From an uncultured Holophagaceae bacterium (GTDB lineage: Bacteria > Acidobacteriota > Holophagae > Holophagales > Holophagaceae), in assembly GCA_903937385.1 (NCBI GenBank), contig CAIZZF010000015.1, positions 62,001 to 126,000 of the forward strand: a stretch of 64,000 nt of DNA, read 5' to 3'. The number at the start of each line of letters is the position of its first letter. The stretch's first letter is position 1. Positions 44,247 through 52,658 of this stretch are shown here, in pieces. Below the pieces are notes generated by a model that did not search any database, had not been told where the DNA came from, and worked only from the letters and a program-made list of their open reading frames with translations. The translations under genes were made by a program, and so were the position numbers.

Positions 44247-45668
44247 TCAGTGCCCGGCCGGCTTGAGCTCGGCGGGCAGGCTCCAGGTGGCGCGGGTGGT
44301 CTCGAGCAGGGCCTCGGGGACCTGGAGGAGCACGGGGTTCTTCGCCGGATCCATCCACCGCAGCAGTGTGAGGAGGTCGTCCGCGGCCAGGGCCGTGCAC
44401 CCGGCCGTGCCCCCGCCGGGGGGCGGCGACACGTGGAGGAAGATGCAGCTGCCCGCGTTCTTGATGGGACGCAGGTCGTTGTAGTGGATGATCACCATGT
44501 AGCGGTAGTGCTCCGTGGGCAGGAGCAGATACTCGGCAGACCGGAAGGTCACGGGGGCCTTTGGGGTCGGCAGACTGACGATGCGCGCATAGTCCGCGTG
44601 GTCCGAGTCGTCCACGCAGCGCTCGCACTCGGTGGCCATGCGGTAGCGGAAGCGGACGCCCTCGGGGGCCGCGGGCGCATAGCCCCACATGTCGCCGAAG
44701 CTGAGGAGTCCTGCGGGAGCGCGGCCATCCCCCTCGCGCTTCATCGGACCAGCGGCCGGTGGCGGGGGCGCTCCATCGTCGGTGCGCCAGGCCAAGCCGC
44801 CCTTGCCGACCCACACGGTCAGCGGCGCGCCCACGGCCTTGAAGGTGCCCTGCTGGCGCTCGAAGCGCTGCAGGCTGCCCTTGGCGGCATCCCAGCCAGA
44901 GGTGGTCACCAGCAGCACCTGGCTGCTCTGGGCGAGCTCGGCGGAGCGGTCTCGGATGGCCTCGAAGGCGAGGTTCATGACGGGATAATCGACACTGGAG
45001 GCATGGTCGAAGTGCCACCACTCCTCCTTGAGCACCTTGAAGCCCTGGGCCTCCATGGCGGCCCGGAGCAGGTCCCGGTGGGCGCGGGCGGCGGCATCAC
45101 CGCCGGGGTAGGCGGCGTAGGAACGCTCGGACATCTCGTCGTAGCCGCTGGGCATGGTGGCCGGGGCCCCGGAGGCGAGGTCCACCAGGTCCAGGTCGAC
45201 GGCGCAGCCCCGGTTGTGGACGGAGCCCTTGGCGGGATCCGCCACGAAGTCATGATCGGCTGGCGGCGTGGCGTCCCAGAAGACCTTGGTGACCCACCAG
45301 GGTCGGTAGCCGTCATGGATGCGCACCACGTAGCCCGAGCGCTTGAGGGCCGCGTTCACGCGAACCAGGGCCTGGGCCACGGGGCGCTGGAGGAAGGCCT
45401 TCGCCTGGCCGTAGACCGGCGCATGCAGGAAGTTGTCCGAGGTGGCGTAGCGGATGTCCAGCTGGATCGACGGGTCGAGGCTGGTGACGTCCACCAGGTC
45501 CGGCGCCAGGCGCGTGGGGGGCAGGACAGGGGGCACGGCCTTCCGCGCTTCGGCGATCAGCACGCTCAGGGCCGGAATCGGTGGCGCCTGGGGCTTCAGG
45601 CTCTGGGCCTGAGCGGTCAGGGCCATCGCCACCGCGAGGAGCAGGCTCTTGAAGACAGGCTTCAGCAT
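44247..45668 (-). CDS. D-Ala-D-Ala dipeptidase (VanX/DdpX) fused to L,D-transpeptidase-like domain
   Basis: The product is 473 residues with a signal peptide (MLKPVFKSLLLAVAMALTAQA). Residues about 50-250 form an M15D dipeptidase: HDGYRPWWVTKVFW, zinc motif SVHNRGCAVDLDLVD and EEWWHFDH. Residues about 255-470 resemble the YkuD/ErfK L,D-transpeptidase group: IHYND, IFLHVSPPPGGGTAGCTALAADDL with the candidate His and Cys. VanX enzymes alone are about 200 residues, so this is a fusion. It would hydrolyse D-Ala-D-Ala dipeptide and perhaps process or exchange terminal D-amino acids of stem peptides. It lies 14 nt downstream of alr. Confidence 0.88.
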   Translation of the reverse strand: MLKPVFKSLLLAVAMALTAQAQSLKPQAPPIPALSVLIAEARKAVPPVLPPTRLAPDLVDVTSLDPSIQLDIRYATSDNFLHAPVYGQAKAFLQRPVAQALVRVNAALKRSGYVVRIHDGYRPWWVTKVFWDATPPADHDFVADPAKGSVHNRGCAVDLDLVDLASGAPATMPSGYDEMSERSYAAYPGGDAAARAHRDLLRAAMEAQGFKVLKEEWWHFDHASSVDYPVMNLAFEAIRDRSAELAQSSQVLLVTTSGWDAAKGSLQRFERQQGTFKAVGAPLTVWVGKGGLAWRTDDGAPPPPAAGPMKREGDGRAPAGLLSFGDMWGYAPAAPEGVRFRYRMATECERCVDDSDHADYARIVSLPTPKAPVTFRSAEYLLLPTEHYRYMVIIHYNDLRPIKNAGSCIFLHVSPPPGGGTAGCTALAADDLLTLLRWMDPAKNPVLLQVPEALLETTRATWSLPAELKPAGH

Positions 45669-45682
45669 GGAAGGGGGTCCAA

Positions 45683-46828
45683 TCAGAAGTGGTGGCGGAG
45701 GACCCGCCGGTTCAGGGCACAGGTGACTTCATAGGGGATCGTGCCCAGCAGCTTGGCGGTGTTCTGGACCGAGTTCGGGTCCAGCGGGTTCCGGCTCAGC
45801 AGGGTCATGCGCTCGCCGGCTCGGACAACCACATCCTCGGGCAGCGCCACGGTCAGCATGTCCATGGAGAGGTTGCCCACGACGGGGAAGGTCTCGCCCC
45901 GGTAGCCCACCTGGGCGCGGTTGGCCAGGGCGCGGGAGAAGCCGTCCGCGTAGCCGCAGTTGAGGGTCACCAGCCGCAGGGCCCTGGGCGCCACGAAGGA
46001 GCTGCTGTAGCCCACCGGGGTGCCTTCAGGAATGAGCACCGAGCGGGTGACCTCCGCGGAGAGCTCCAGGATAGGCAGAAGCCCTGCCTGCCGTGCCTCG
46101 TCGACGTCGGAGAGCCCATACAGGGCGATGCCACAGCGCGCATGGGTGTCGCCCTCCGAGAGCCCCCGGAGGCAGGCGGCACTGTTGCCGTGGTGGATCA
46201 TGGGCACCACGATGCCGGCGTCGCGCAGCTGGGCCAGGGCCCCCTGGAACCGCTGCCGCTGCAGCCGGATGCTCCGACCCTCGGGTTCCTCGGAGGCCGA
46301 GAACTGGCTCATGACCCCGCGGACCCGTCCCGGCAGGGCGCGGATCAGGTCCAGGCAGCCACCCAGCTCATTGAGGAGGATGCCCGACCGGCCCATGCCC
46401 GTGTCCAGCTTGAGATGGATGCTGACGTCATGCTCTTCGAGGCCCGGGGCCAGGGCCGCCAGGTGGTCCGCCGAAACCACCGTGAGGTCGATGGCGTGCG
46501 CGGCGGCCACCGGCAGCACCTCCGGGGCTTCCCCTTCGAACACGAGGACGGGGCCGCGGATGCCCGCGGTCCGTAGCTCGAGGGCCTCACCCAGGGTGGC
46601 CACGCAGAAGCCATCGATGCCTGAGGCCTCGAGGGCGCGGGCGACGGGGCCCGCGCCGTGGCCGTAGGCGTCCGCCTTCACGACCGCGAGGAGACCCAGA
46701 CCCGGAGCAGCGCGCCGGAGGCTGGTGTGGTTCCGCACCAGCTGACCCAGGTCCACATGCGCCGTCAGCGTGCGCCCGGACGGAGGTGGAGGGGAGGCAG
46801 AATCCCGTGGGGTGCTGTCGAAGGACAT
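45683..46828 (-). CDS. alr: alanine racemase
   Basis: The product is 381 residues and PLP-dependent. The lysine is in AVVKADAYGHG, and the RCGIALYGLSD, VGYSSSF and GNLSMDM motifs fit Alr; the end RRVLRHHF is normal. It has no signal peptide, in contrast to its neighbours, so it is probably cytoplasmic. It interconverts L- and D-alanine, for wall synthesis or for catabolism of D-Ala released by the dipeptidase downstream. It is the first gene of the minus-strand group and divergent from the beta-lactamase-fold gene at 46973. Confidence 0.95.
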   Translation of the reverse strand: MSFDSTPRDSASPPPPSGRTLTAHVDLGQLVRNHTSLRRAAPGLGLLAVVKADAYGHGAGPVARALEASGIDGFCVATLGEALELRTAGIRGPVLVFEGEAPEVLPVAAAHAIDLTVVSADHLAALAPGLEEHDVSIHLKLDTGMGRSGILLNELGGCLDLIRALPGRVRGVMSQFSASEEPEGRSIRLQRQRFQGALAQLRDAGIVVPMIHHGNSAACLRGLSEGDTHARCGIALYGLSDVDEARQAGLLPILELSAEVTRSVLIPEGTPVGYSSSFVAPRALRLVTLNCGYADGFSRALANRAQVGYRGETFPVVGNLSMDMLTVALPEDVVVRAGERMTLLSRNPLDPNSVQNTAKLLGTIPYEVTCALNRRVLRHHF

Positions 46829-46972
46829 GACAAGAGCCTAGCGGAATCCCCCCGCGATCGGAGGGCCAATCCAGGGCTCTGCGATGGAATGAGGGCTTCC
46901 GGTGGGGGAACGGGGTGACGATGATAGCCAGTGCCCCTCCGAACGGTCTGGGGCGGCTTCCGGGGAGTGCCG

Positions 46973-47917
46973 ATGCGGAAAGTTCTGAGTGCCTGCCTCC
47001 TGGCCGCAGCCACGCTCGGCCTATCCGCGCAGGTGCCCGAAGCGCGCCTGCCAGCCTCCCTGGCGCAGACGCAGCCGCTGCTCTGGACCCGCATGACCGA
47101 GGACATCACCCGGCTCGCCCATGAGATCGATGGCCGGGTGGGCGTCTACGTGCGGGACCTCGAGACCGGAGCCGCCTTCTCGCTGCGGGGCGACGAGGTG
47201 TTTCCTGCCGCCAGCACCATCAAGCTCGCCATCCTGCTGGAGCTCTACCGGCAGGCCCAGGGTGGACCCGGCCTGGCAAGCCTCAGCGACGCCTACGTGC
47301 TGCAACCCAAGGATCTCGCCGCGGACAGCGCCCTCCTCGGCAACCTGAGTGCAGGCACAAGGCTCACCAACCGGGATCTGGCCCTGTTCACCATCGTTGT
47401 GAGCGACAACAGTGCCTCCAACCTCCTCGCGGACCGCGTGGGTATGGCGCGGGTGAACGCCACCCTGGCGGGACTGGGCCTGGAGAAGACCCGGCTGCGC
47501 CGAAAGATGATGGACCTGCAGGCCGTGAAGGAAGGGCGGGAGAACCACGCCACGCCCCGGGAGCTGGCGGAGCTCCTCACCGCGATCCACCAGGGACCGC
47601 TGCTGAACCCCGCCTCGCGGACCGACCTGCTGGGCCTCCTGCGGACCCCCAAAGAGGGCTACCTGACCCGCCTCCTGCCGGAAGCGCTCAGCGTTGCCAA
47701 CAAGCCCGGGAGCCTGCCCGGGGTCCGGAACGATGTGGGCATCCTCACGCTGCGGGGTCAGAGCTTCGTCATCGCCATCATGACCTCCCACCTCCGGGAT
47801 GAGCGGCAGGGCGAGGCTGTCCTCGCCCGCATCGCCCTGCGCGCCGCCACCTGCTTCGATGCCGCGGGCGCCAGCTCGCCCGAGGGGCGGCTGCTCCGTC
47901 CCCTTCTGATCCCCTGA
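46973..47917 (+). CDS. exported class A beta-lactamase-like serine hydrolase
   Basis: The product is 314 residues from the ATG at 46973 (GGGGAG Shine-Dalgarno); the upstream in-frame start at 46931 is rejected. It has a signal peptide (MRKVLSACLLAAATLGLSA). Motifs are STIK (SxxK), SDNSASN (SDN), ENHATPREL in the omega-loop region and KPGSL replacing KTG. The class A fold is clear, but the changed third motif and the cell-wall neighbourhood leave penicillinase versus a muropeptide-related activity open. It is the first gene of a plus-strand group with the NlpC/P60 protein and the epimerase. Confidence 0.88.
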   Translation: MRKVLSACLLAAATLGLSAQVPEARLPASLAQTQPLLWTRMTEDITRLAHEIDGRVGVYVRDLETGAAFSLRGDEVFPAASTIKLAILLELYRQAQGGPGLASLSDAYVLQPKDLAADSALLGNLSAGTRLTNRDLALFTIVVSDNSASNLLADRVGMARVNATLAGLGLEKTRLRRKMMDLQAVKEGRENHATPRELAELLTAIHQGPLLNPASRTDLLGLLRTPKEGYLTRLLPEALSVANKPGSLPGVRNDVGILTLRGQSFVIAIMTSHLRDERQGEAVLARIALRAATCFDAAGASSPEGRLLRPLLIP

Positions 47918-47968
47918 GCCATCTGCGAAGATGACCACTCACTCGAGCTGGGTGCGTGAGGTTTCCGG

Positions 47969-48862
47969 ATGAGAACTGCCCTGTCCCACAGCCTGCTGGC
48001 CTGTCTGCTGTCCGCGCTGGCCGCAGTCACGGGCTGGACCGGCGAGCCCGCGGCCCATGTGGTCCTGAGGCCCGTCATCAACTTCTTCTCGGCCCCCCGG
48101 GAGGACAGCGACGTGGTCACCCAGGCGACTCTGGGCGCCCGGCTGGTGGAGCTCGAGCGCAAGGACGGCTGGGTCCGCGTCAAGGGCGATGACGACTATC
48201 CCGGCTGGGCCCCCCTGGCGGCCCTCCGGCCCCTGGCGGCCACCGAGCGCTATCCGGCCTCGCTGGAACCCGGCAAGGCTGTGGAAGTGGACGCCCTGTC
48301 CGCCAACCTCTATCAGGAAGCGGACGTCACCAAGCACGCGCCGGTCCTGACCGCCCCCTTCGGCGTACGCCTCGAACGCCTCAACGGCGGCCGGGACACC
48401 CAGCGCTGGCTCGAGGTGCGGCTGCCGGACCGGCGCGTGGCCTGGATCCAGAGTGGTGACGTGCGCACGGACCTCCGGCCCCTGAGCCTTGAGGCCTCCC
48501 TGGCCCTGGCCAAGCGCTTCCTCGGGATCACCTACACCTGGGGCGGTAGTTCCACCTTCGGCTTCGACTGCTCCGGCTTCACCCAGGCGATCTTTCGCAG
48601 GCGCGGCGTCGTCATGCCCCGGGACGCCAACATTCAGGCGGAGTGGTCCGGCCTGGCCGCCGTGAGCGACCGGGCGCTGCTCCAGCCCGGGGACCTGCTG
48701 TTCTTCGGCAAGGACGCCGCCCACATCACCCACACCGGGATGGTCCTGGGCCAGGGCCTGTTCATCCACGACACACCCAAGGACCACCCCGGGATCCAGA
48801 TCTCCGAGCTGGGCGACCCCGCCTGGTCCAGGCTCCTGGTGGCCATGCGGAGGCTGAAATGA
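47969..48862 (+). CDS. SH3b-SH3b-NlpC/P60 endopeptidase (YkfC-like)
   Basis: The product is 297 residues with a signal peptide. Two SH3-like domains (about 30-90 and 95-165) precede an NlpC/P60 domain: TWGGSSTFGFDCSGF (catalytic Cys) and HITHTGMVLGQ (His). This matches YkfC-type enzymes, which cut between D-Glu and the diamino acid of free murein peptides and release L-Ala-D-Glu. The next gene, overlapping by ATGA, is the epimerase for that product, exactly as in ykfBC operons. Confidence 0.93.
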   Translation: MRTALSHSLLACLLSALAAVTGWTGEPAAHVVLRPVINFFSAPREDSDVVTQATLGARLVELERKDGWVRVKGDDDYPGWAPLAALRPLAATERYPASLEPGKAVEVDALSANLYQEADVTKHAPVLTAPFGVRLERLNGGRDTQRWLEVRLPDRRVAWIQSGDVRTDLRPLSLEASLALAKRFLGITYTWGGSSTFGFDCSGFTQAIFRRRGVVMPRDANIQAEWSGLAAVSDRALLQPGDLLFFGKDAAHITHTGMVLGQGLFIHDTPKDHPGIQISELGDPAWSRLLVAMRRLK

Positions 48863-50001
48863 AGCGGCGGGAACTCTTCCAGACCCTGGCGGCGACCGCC
48901 GTCGGCGTCAACCTCATGGGCCGGGAGGTCCTCGACGGAGCGGCCGCCAGCCCCGCCCCGCGCAAGGCCCCGGCCTTCACCACCCGGATCCGGCGGCTGG
49001 AGCTGCGGCACACCTGGACCACCACCATGTCCTCCAGCTCCTATCGGGACACCCTGCACACGCAGTTCGACCGGGATGGGATCACAGGCTACGGCGAGGG
49101 GGCCGGCATCGTCCGCTACCAGCAGAGCGCCCTGGGCGGTCAGAAGGCCCTGGAGGGACTGCTGCCGCAGATCAGCGCCGCGGACCCGTTCTGCTACGAG
49201 AAGCTGCTGAAGGAGCTGGACCGGCAGCTGCCGGGCCAGCGCGCGGCCCTGGCCGCTGTGGACCTGGCCCTGATGGACTGGCTGGGCAAGCGCCTGGGCG
49301 TGCCGGTCTACCGCCTCTTCGGGCTGGATCCCAAGGACACGGCCGTCACCAACATGTCCATCGGCATCGACACGCCGGAGATCACGCGCCAGAAGGTGCG
49401 CGAAGCCGAGGACTTTCCCGTCCTCAAGGTGAAGGTGGGCCTGGCCACGGACGAGGCAACCATCGACGCCGTACGCAGCGTCACCAAGAAGCCCCTGCGC
49501 GTGGATGCCAACGAAGGCTGGACCAGCAAGGAAGAGGCCGCCCGCAAGATCAACTGGCTGGAGTCCCAGGGCGTGCAGCTCATCGAGCAGCCCCTGCCTG
49601 CGCACCTGGTCGAGGAGACCCGCTGGATCCGCAACCACGTGCATATCCCCATCTTCGCGGACGAGGCCTGCCACTCTGCCGAGGACATCCCCAAGCTGCG
49701 CGAGGCCTTCGACGGCATTGTCGTGAAGCTCGACAAGTCCGGCGGCCTCATCGAAGCCCTGCGCCAGATCCACGTGGCCCGAGCCCTAGGCATGAAGGTC
49801 ATGCTCGGCTGCATGGTGTCGAGCTCGTGCACGGTCACCGCCGCGGCTCATCTCTCGCCGCTGGTGGACTACGCCGACCTGGACGGCCACCTGCTGATCG
49901 GCAATGACCCCTACCAGGGCGTCACGGTCCAGAAAGGCAAGCTCATCCTCACGGACGCTCCGGGCCTGGGCCTCCGCCTGATGCCGGACGCAAAGAACTG
50001 A
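48859..50001 (+). CDS. L-Ala-D/L-Glu epimerase with Tat-type signal (YkfB-like)
   Basis: The product is 380 residues. The start ATG at 48859 overlaps the NlpC gene stop; the frame upstream is a shadow. It begins MKRRELFQTLAATAVGVNL, a twin-arginine-type signal. The enolase-superfamily core has the KVKVG lysines, metal ligands in RVDANEGW, IEQPLP and FADEACH, lysine in VVKLDKSGG, and the DLDGH motif of dipeptide epimerases. It converts L-Ala-D-Glu to L-Ala-L-Glu, a usable dipeptide. Homologues are usually cytoplasmic; export through Tat would move this step to the periplasm, next to the coupled endopeptidase. Confidence 0.9.
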   Translation: MKRRELFQTLAATAVGVNLMGREVLDGAAASPAPRKAPAFTTRIRRLELRHTWTTTMSSSSYRDTLHTQFDRDGITGYGEGAGIVRYQQSALGGQKALEGLLPQISAADPFCYEKLLKELDRQLPGQRAALAAVDLALMDWLGKRLGVPVYRLFGLDPKDTAVTNMSIGIDTPEITRQKVREAEDFPVLKVKVGLATDEATIDAVRSVTKKPLRVDANEGWTSKEEAARKINWLESQGVQLIEQPLPAHLVEETRWIRNHVHIPIFADEACHSAEDIPKLREAFDGIVVKLDKSGGLIEALRQIHVARALGMKVMLGCMVSSSCTVTAAAHLSPLVDYADLDGHLLIGNDPYQGVTVQKGKLILTDAPGLGLRLMPDAKN

Positions 50002-50021
50002 ACCTCAAGAGGGAGTGCCCA

Positions 50022-51164
50022 ATGCGCACTGGAACCTTGCTGCATCGCCTGATGGGACTGGTCCTCGGACTGGCCATGGGGCTGTCCCTGTCGGCCCGCA
50101 ACCTGGAGCGGTTTCTGGATGCGCCGCGCCCCCAGGGGGACGGCGCCCGCCTGGTGGTGTTCAATCCCACGGTCCACAACATCCGCTGTCTGGCGGCGCT
50201 GCGGGAGAAGGGCCTGCTCGAGGTGCCGGGCCTCACGATCATCGGAGTCTTCCACGACCGGCAGACCGAGAACTTCGAGGCCGCCAAGACCTACACCACG
50301 GAACACGGCTATGGCTGGCTCAAGTTCCACGCGGTCACCGCCGAGCTCAGCGAGCCCGTCCTCTTCAAGCGGAATGCCTGCACCCCCGAGTACGAAGCCA
50401 TCCTCGCGAAGGCCGACGGGGTCATCTTCTTCGGCGGCTCCGACATCCCGGCGTCCATCTTCCACCAGAAGACCAACCTGCTCTCCGAGGTGGACGACCC
50501 CTACCGGAACTACCTGGAGCTCTCGGCCATCTTCCACTTCCTGGGCGGCAGCCAGGACCGCACCAGCAAGCCCTTGCTGGCCGCCCGGCCCGGCTTCCCT
50601 GTGCTGGGCATCTGTCTCGGCTTCCAGAGCCTGAACGTCGGCACCGGAGGCACCCTCATCCAGGACATCCGCACGGAGATCTACCACAAGGCCAGCTTCG
50701 AGGAGACGGTGGCCCTGGGCGCCGAGCAGTGGCACAACAACCCCTACAAGCGCCTGCACCCTCTGGACAAGCTCATGTCCTACAACTTCCATTCGCTCCA
50801 GCTGAAGGGTCCCAGCAAGCTCACGAAGGTTCTGGGGTTCAAGGCCACGGATCACCCCCGGGTGCTCAGTTCGCACCACCAGGCGCTCGGCAAGCTGGGC
50901 CGCGGCTGGGTCACCATCGCCACCTCCCGGGATGGCAAAGTCGTGGAGGCCATCGAGCACAAGCAGTTCCCCAACGTGCTCGGCGTCCAGTTCCACCCGG
51001 AGCACTACCAGCTGTTCGATCCGGAGTTCCGCACCCGGCAGAAGCCCGGGGACACCCCCACCAGCTACTACGAGATCCTCGCGGGCACCCCGCCGAGCCT
51101 GGCCTTCAACAAAGCCATCTGGACCTGGTTCGGAGCCCGCCTCCAGGCGAGCCACAGCCACTGA
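50022..51164 (+). CDS. exported class I glutamine amidotransferase-fold peptidase (C26-like)
   Basis: The product is 380 residues; the ATG at 50022 follows a GAGGGAG Shine-Dalgarno 20 nt after the epimerase gene. A signal peptide (MRTGTLLHRLMGLVLGLAMG) is present. The nucleophile elbow is GICLGFQSLNVG (Cys198), and the His-Glu pair is in GVQFHPEHY. The family includes gamma-glutamyl hydrolases such as PuuD, so a role in cutting gamma-D-glutamyl bonds of stem peptides is inferred, not shown. A region of about 50 residues before the His motif differs from PuuD. Confidence 0.8.
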   Translation: MRTGTLLHRLMGLVLGLAMGLSLSARNLERFLDAPRPQGDGARLVVFNPTVHNIRCLAALREKGLLEVPGLTIIGVFHDRQTENFEAAKTYTTEHGYGWLKFHAVTAELSEPVLFKRNACTPEYEAILAKADGVIFFGGSDIPASIFHQKTNLLSEVDDPYRNYLELSAIFHFLGGSQDRTSKPLLAARPGFPVLGICLGFQSLNVGTGGTLIQDIRTEIYHKASFEETVALGAEQWHNNPYKRLHPLDKLMSYNFHSLQLKGPSKLTKVLGFKATDHPRVLSSHHQALGKLGRGWVTIATSRDGKVVEAIEHKQFPNVLGVQFHPEHYQLFDPEFRTRQKPGDTPTSYYEILAGTPPSLAFNKAIWTWFGARLQASHSH

Positions 51165-51175
51165 GGCGAGAAAAA

Positions 51176-51350
51176 GCTGGATGCAAGCGGAGGACGGCAG
51201 AGGAGTGGAGGAAAGCGTTAACTGCCTCCTGGCCTCTGGCTGCTTCACGTTCAGGAGAAACCCGACGACCCGCAGCACAACCCCTAGCTCAGGGCATTCT
51301 GTGGACCCCAGACCCTCTCTGCGCCATCCGCGTCATCTGCGGTTCAACGT
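51176..51350. repeat. degenerate palindromic word repeat, type D
   Basis: Between convergent genes, GCAGAGGAGTGGAGG faces CCTCCTGGCCTCTGGCTGC (about 51208-51243). At 51325-51344 stands the word CATCCGCGTCATCTGCGGTT, which recurs with two changes at 61940-61959. The left counterpart is degenerate (GCGGAGGACGGCAGAGG). No ORF or transposase is supported. Confidence 0.55.
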
Positions 51351-51364
51351 AATTGGAACTGAGG

Positions 51365-52579
51365 CTACCGAGGTGCCGGGGCAGTCGGTGTCAGGCTGCC
51401 GAGGTCTTCTTCGGTGACGAGCGGCGGGGGATCGTTCGGGAACATGGTCTTCGCCAGCTGCCGGGTGACCGGACCGTTCTGGCCGCTGATGGTGATGTTC
51501 GCCCGGGCGGTGCCAAGGAGCGCCTGGAGCTGCCCGGCGGCGAGGGGCGCCTTGCGCTCCCGGCCCTGCAGGCGCGCCTCGGCCATGCCCTGGAAGATCC
51601 TGGCCATGAGCTGGCCCTGGGAGATGTAGGTCGGCGGGCGGGGGCTCGGCAGCTGCAGCGCCACCTCAGCCCGGATCGTGTCATCGAAGATGGGGTAGTG
51701 GGTGCAGAAGTAGCCCACCACATCCGGGCCCGCCGCCTTCGGGAGCTGCTTGGCGAGCAGGCCCAGGTCCCGCTGGACCGCCTCCCGCTTGAGCTTCGCG
51801 TCAGCGCCGTGCTCGATGAGCTCGACCCAGTTCGCCGGGGCCAGCTGGATGACCTCGATGTGGCGCCCCCCCGGCAGGTTGATGGCGCTCTTCTGGATGA
51901 GGCTGTCGATGGTGGGGCCGTTGGCCGTGTACCAGCGGGGCTGCGTGAAGGCCTTGGGCGCCTCCTCCACCAGGGGCGCGGCGTAGAGGCGGGCCAGCTG
52001 CCGCGGATAGACCATGGCCCTGACTGTGGCCGGCGTGGCCATGATCAGGAAGGTCGCGGTGGACCGCTGGGCCAGGCTCAGGTCCAGGAGCCGCTTGGCC
52101 TCCGTCGCCGAGGCATCGATGATCGAGACCACGGGCTTGACCTGGCCGGGATAGGCCGCGTCCACGGCCTGCCGGATGCGGTCGTACTGGGTCGAGGCCG
52201 TGTTGCAGGCGATGAAGACCATGTCCGCGCCCTGCTCGAAGGCCCGCAGCACCCCTGCGCTCCCGAGGGTGGCGATCTGGCCCGGCGTCTTCTCGCCGTA
52301 GGGCAGGTTCTTGGTGTCCCCGTAGTGGCGAATGGTGATGGTGGTGTCGTAGTGCTGCAGCAGGGAGGCCGCCGTGACCTCGATGCTCTTGGCGGTCAGG
52401 TAGCCGCCGAAGCCCGAGTCGAAGGTCGCCACCCGGAGGGGGGACGCAGCGGGTGGGGCGACGACCTGGGCGAAGGCGCTCAGCGCGACCAGGGCCGAGG
52501 TGGCCGTGGCAAACACCAGCCGGCGGAGCCTCAGCGGAAACCGCGCACCCGCCTCCAGAGCCTTGTCCATCCATCGCAT
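51365..52579 (-). CDS. glutamate racemase-family protein with signal peptide
   Basis: The product is 404 residues from the ATG at 52579, with a G-run Shine-Dalgarno; an upstream GTG at 52585 is possible. A long basic n-region and hydrophobic stretch (LVFATATSALVALSAFAQ) predict export. The Asp/Glu racemase signatures are intact: FDSGFGGYLTAKSI, YGDTKNLPYGEKT, IACNTAS (first Cys) and FCTHYP (second Cys). It is over 100 residues longer than cytoplasmic MurI, with an insert in the middle and a C-terminal extension. It would interconvert D- and L-glutamate outside the cytoplasm, fitting the recovery of D-Glu from stem peptides. A wall-synthesis role is less likely if exported. Confidence 0.85.
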   Translation of the reverse strand: MRWMDKALEAGARFPLRLRRLVFATATSALVALSAFAQVVAPPAASPLRVATFDSGFGGYLTAKSIEVTAASLLQHYDTTITIRHYGDTKNLPYGEKTPGQIATLGSAGVLRAFEQGADMVFIACNTASTQYDRIRQAVDAAYPGQVKPVVSIIDASATEAKRLLDLSLAQRSTATFLIMATPATVRAMVYPRQLARLYAAPLVEEAPKAFTQPRWYTANGPTIDSLIQKSAINLPGGRHIEVIQLAPANWVELIEHGADAKLKREAVQRDLGLLAKQLPKAAGPDVVGYFCTHYPIFDDTIRAEVALQLPSPRPPTYISQGQLMARIFQGMAEARLQGRERKAPLAAGQLQALLGTARANITISGQNGPVTRQLAKTMFPNDPPPLVTEEDLGSLTPTAPAPR

Positions 52580-52658
52580 GAGCACCCCCCAATGGAACCG
52601 TGAAGGAATTCAGTCGAAACGCCCTGACCCCTGGCCGGTGGTCCAGGTTACCGGAAGT

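Noticed and set aside
44203-45021. Long N-terminal extension of the lysA frame
   Set aside because: It lies inside the dipeptidase fusion gene in another frame; the ATG at 44202 has a Shine-Dalgarno and starts a signal peptide.
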